Below are positions 26,889 through 27,687 of a stretch of DNA of 27,687 nucleotides, in pieces. The stretch is from a virus: positions 1-27,687 of IMG/VR virus record IMGVR_UViG_3300044997_000467; one strand, 5' to 3'. The position numbers and the translations under genes are program-made. Position 1 is the stretch's first letter; every line of letters begins with the position of its first letter. The notes beneath the pieces were generated by a model. It had not been told where the DNA came from. It saw nothing but the letters and a program-made list of their open reading frames with translations, and searched no databases.

Positions 26889-27687
26889 TCAGGTAGCGTT
26901 AGAACGGATCAAGAATTGCGGGAACAGATCCGCGCTCAGCTTGCCGACGCCAACGAAGGCGTTTGCGTCGATCCGCTTGGTGGCGGACTGACCATCCGTC
27001 TTGCGGGTAACCACGATCCCCCATTCGGGAACGAAGACGGGCGCGGAATCCGAAAGATCGCCCATTTGCGCCGTGGAACCGACAGCGTAAGCGAGCGCGC
27101 CAGGGCTGTAAGCGAAGCCGTAGTAATCGCCGCCCGAAAGCGCGACGTCGGCCGAGCCGTAAACGTCGATCCCCAGGAAGGTGAACCGGAAACCGGCTTC
27201 CGCCTGCATACGCTGGTACAACTCGAAAGATTCCGGGTATTGAAGCGCGGTTTCCGAGCGAATCGAATTACGCAAATGCGTAATCTGCTCAGGGTGAAGG
27301 ATCGAAACGGCGCGACCATCGAACCCGGCCGAAGCCTCAAAATCCCCGCGCAGCGCGATCCAGTCGTTGACGTCCAACGTAGCGGCGGGATCGGCCGAAT
27401 TCGTCGCAAACGTCGCGCCCGTCGTGCAAACGAGCGAACGAAGCGTAGCAAGATACGAATCGACGAAAGTAGCGGCGATATCGTCGATCTTCAACAGCGC
27501 GTCGTCTTGGATCGCGTGTTGGAACGATTCGCTAAACGCCAAGCCGTGCCGGCCGATCGTGATATCGTCGGTTCCGACGGTGAGCGGCGAAGCGGCGATC
27601 GCCTCAGTCTCAGAGCCGAGCGAAGCCATAGCCTTCGACCAGCCCAGACCGGTAACCCGACGCGTGCGGACGGTATCCGAGCCGGAA
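26889..27687 (-). CDS. Major capsid protein, C-terminal part (gene continues at the window start)
   Basis: This is the 3' part of the 317-residue capsid gene whose first 112 codons lie at 336-1. Bases 27507-27687 repeat the left end, so the frame is open at the right edge. The C-terminal half is beta-rich (FRFTFLGIDVYGSADVAL, PVFVPEWGIVVTRKTDGQ) with a helical spine-like stretch (HPEQITHLRNSIRS), consistent with an HK97-type capsid subunit but without a decisive motif. The gene ends with a double stop, TGATAG, just before the 240-residue gene. Confidence 0.8.
   Translation of the reverse strand, partial: SGSDTVRTRRVTGLGWSKAMASLGSETEAIAASPLTVGTDDITIGRHGLAFSESFQHAIQDDALLKIDDIAATFVDSYLATLRSLVCTTGATFATNSADPAATLDVNDWIALRGDFEASAGFDGRAVSILHPEQITHLRNSIRSETALQYPESFELYQRMQAEAGFRFTFLGIDVYGSADVALSGGDYYGFAYSPGALAYAVGSTAQMGDLSDSAPVFVPEWGIVVTRKTDGQSATKRIDANAFVGVGKLSADLFPQFLIRSNAT
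27507..27687. repeat. Right copy of 181-base terminal direct repeat
   Basis: This stretch equals bases 1-181 except for T at 27634 (C at 128). It shows that the contig overlaps itself and that the genome can be drawn as a circle of about 27,506 bases. The substitution changes capsid codon 70 from Arg to Lys. Confidence 0.95.

Noticed and set aside
1-27687. CRISPR array, tRNA genes, integrase, CI-type repressor, reverse transcriptase or diversity-generating element
   Set aside because: I read both strands for regularly spaced repeats, T-loop-like sequences, and tyrosine or serine integrase catalytic motifs and found none. The recombinase fragment at 14249-14665 lacks the catalytic domain.

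Overview
The window is best read as one complete genome of a small tailed double-stranded DNA phage. The first 181 bases are repeated at the end (1-181 and 27507-27687, one mismatch), so the molecule closes on itself at about 27,506 unique bases and the major capsid gene is split across the ends. DNA is GC-rich. The single tail-tube gene, tape-measure gene, frameshifted tail chaperone and absence of any sheath gene indicate a siphovirus-type (long non-contractile) tail. No integrase, excisionase or CI-like repressor was recognised, so a lytic lifestyle is likely but not proven. A high-GC Gram-negative host is plausible; the sequence does not name it.

Layout. (1) Minus-strand replication block, 10034 down to 6083: zinc-ribbon primase-like protein, SSB, SF2 helicase and VirE-family P-loop ATPase, closed by a good Rho-independent terminator (6022-6062). 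No DNA polymerase is encoded. (2) An AT-rich non-coding segment of about 370 bases (5709-6082) carries a 14-base palindrome and iterated GCGGTAT units: a candidate origin or late-gene control region. (3) Minus-strand late block, starting at 5708 and running through the join to 14631: RuvC-like nuclease, small and large terminase, portal, a conserved head-region protein, scaffold, major capsid, a 240-residue protein, a 54-residue protein, decoration-like protein, connector, tail terminator, tail tube, terminator hairpin, tail chaperones G and GT (-1 frameshift at GGGAAAC), a 231-residue protein, tape measure, two large tail proteins, a 100-residue protein, M15 endolysin and a holin-like membrane protein. 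(4) Plus-strand block, 10160-14665, divergent from the replication block: RecT-like annealing protein with a Cas4/RecB-type Fe-S nuclease, then, behind its own promoter (11925-11953), a tightly overlapping run of small genes (membrane, zinc-ribbon, winged-helix and ribbon-helix-helix proteins) ending in an HNH protein fused to a serine-recombinase DNA-binding fragment. The plus and minus blocks collide tail to tail at 14631-14665.

Translation signals are distinctive. About twenty genes have a Shine-Dalgarno that is a run of five to seven G (AGGGGGA or AGGGGGC) instead of AGGAGG; most others start inside ATGA, GTGA, TTGA or TAATG overlaps with the upstream stop. About a third of starts are GTG or TTG. 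GATC is several-fold more common than base composition predicts.

The genes work together as: SSB, helicase, VirE ATPase and primase-like protein replicate DNA (polymerase presumably from the host); nuclease plus RecT-like protein recombine ends; RuvC-like nuclease resolves branches before terminase packages into a scaffolded capsid; tail genes build the siphovirus tail; endolysin and holin release progeny. The most novel-looking parts are the iteron and palindrome region, the poly-G ribosome-binding sites, the small-gene cluster at 11974-14267 and the HNH-recombinase chimera.
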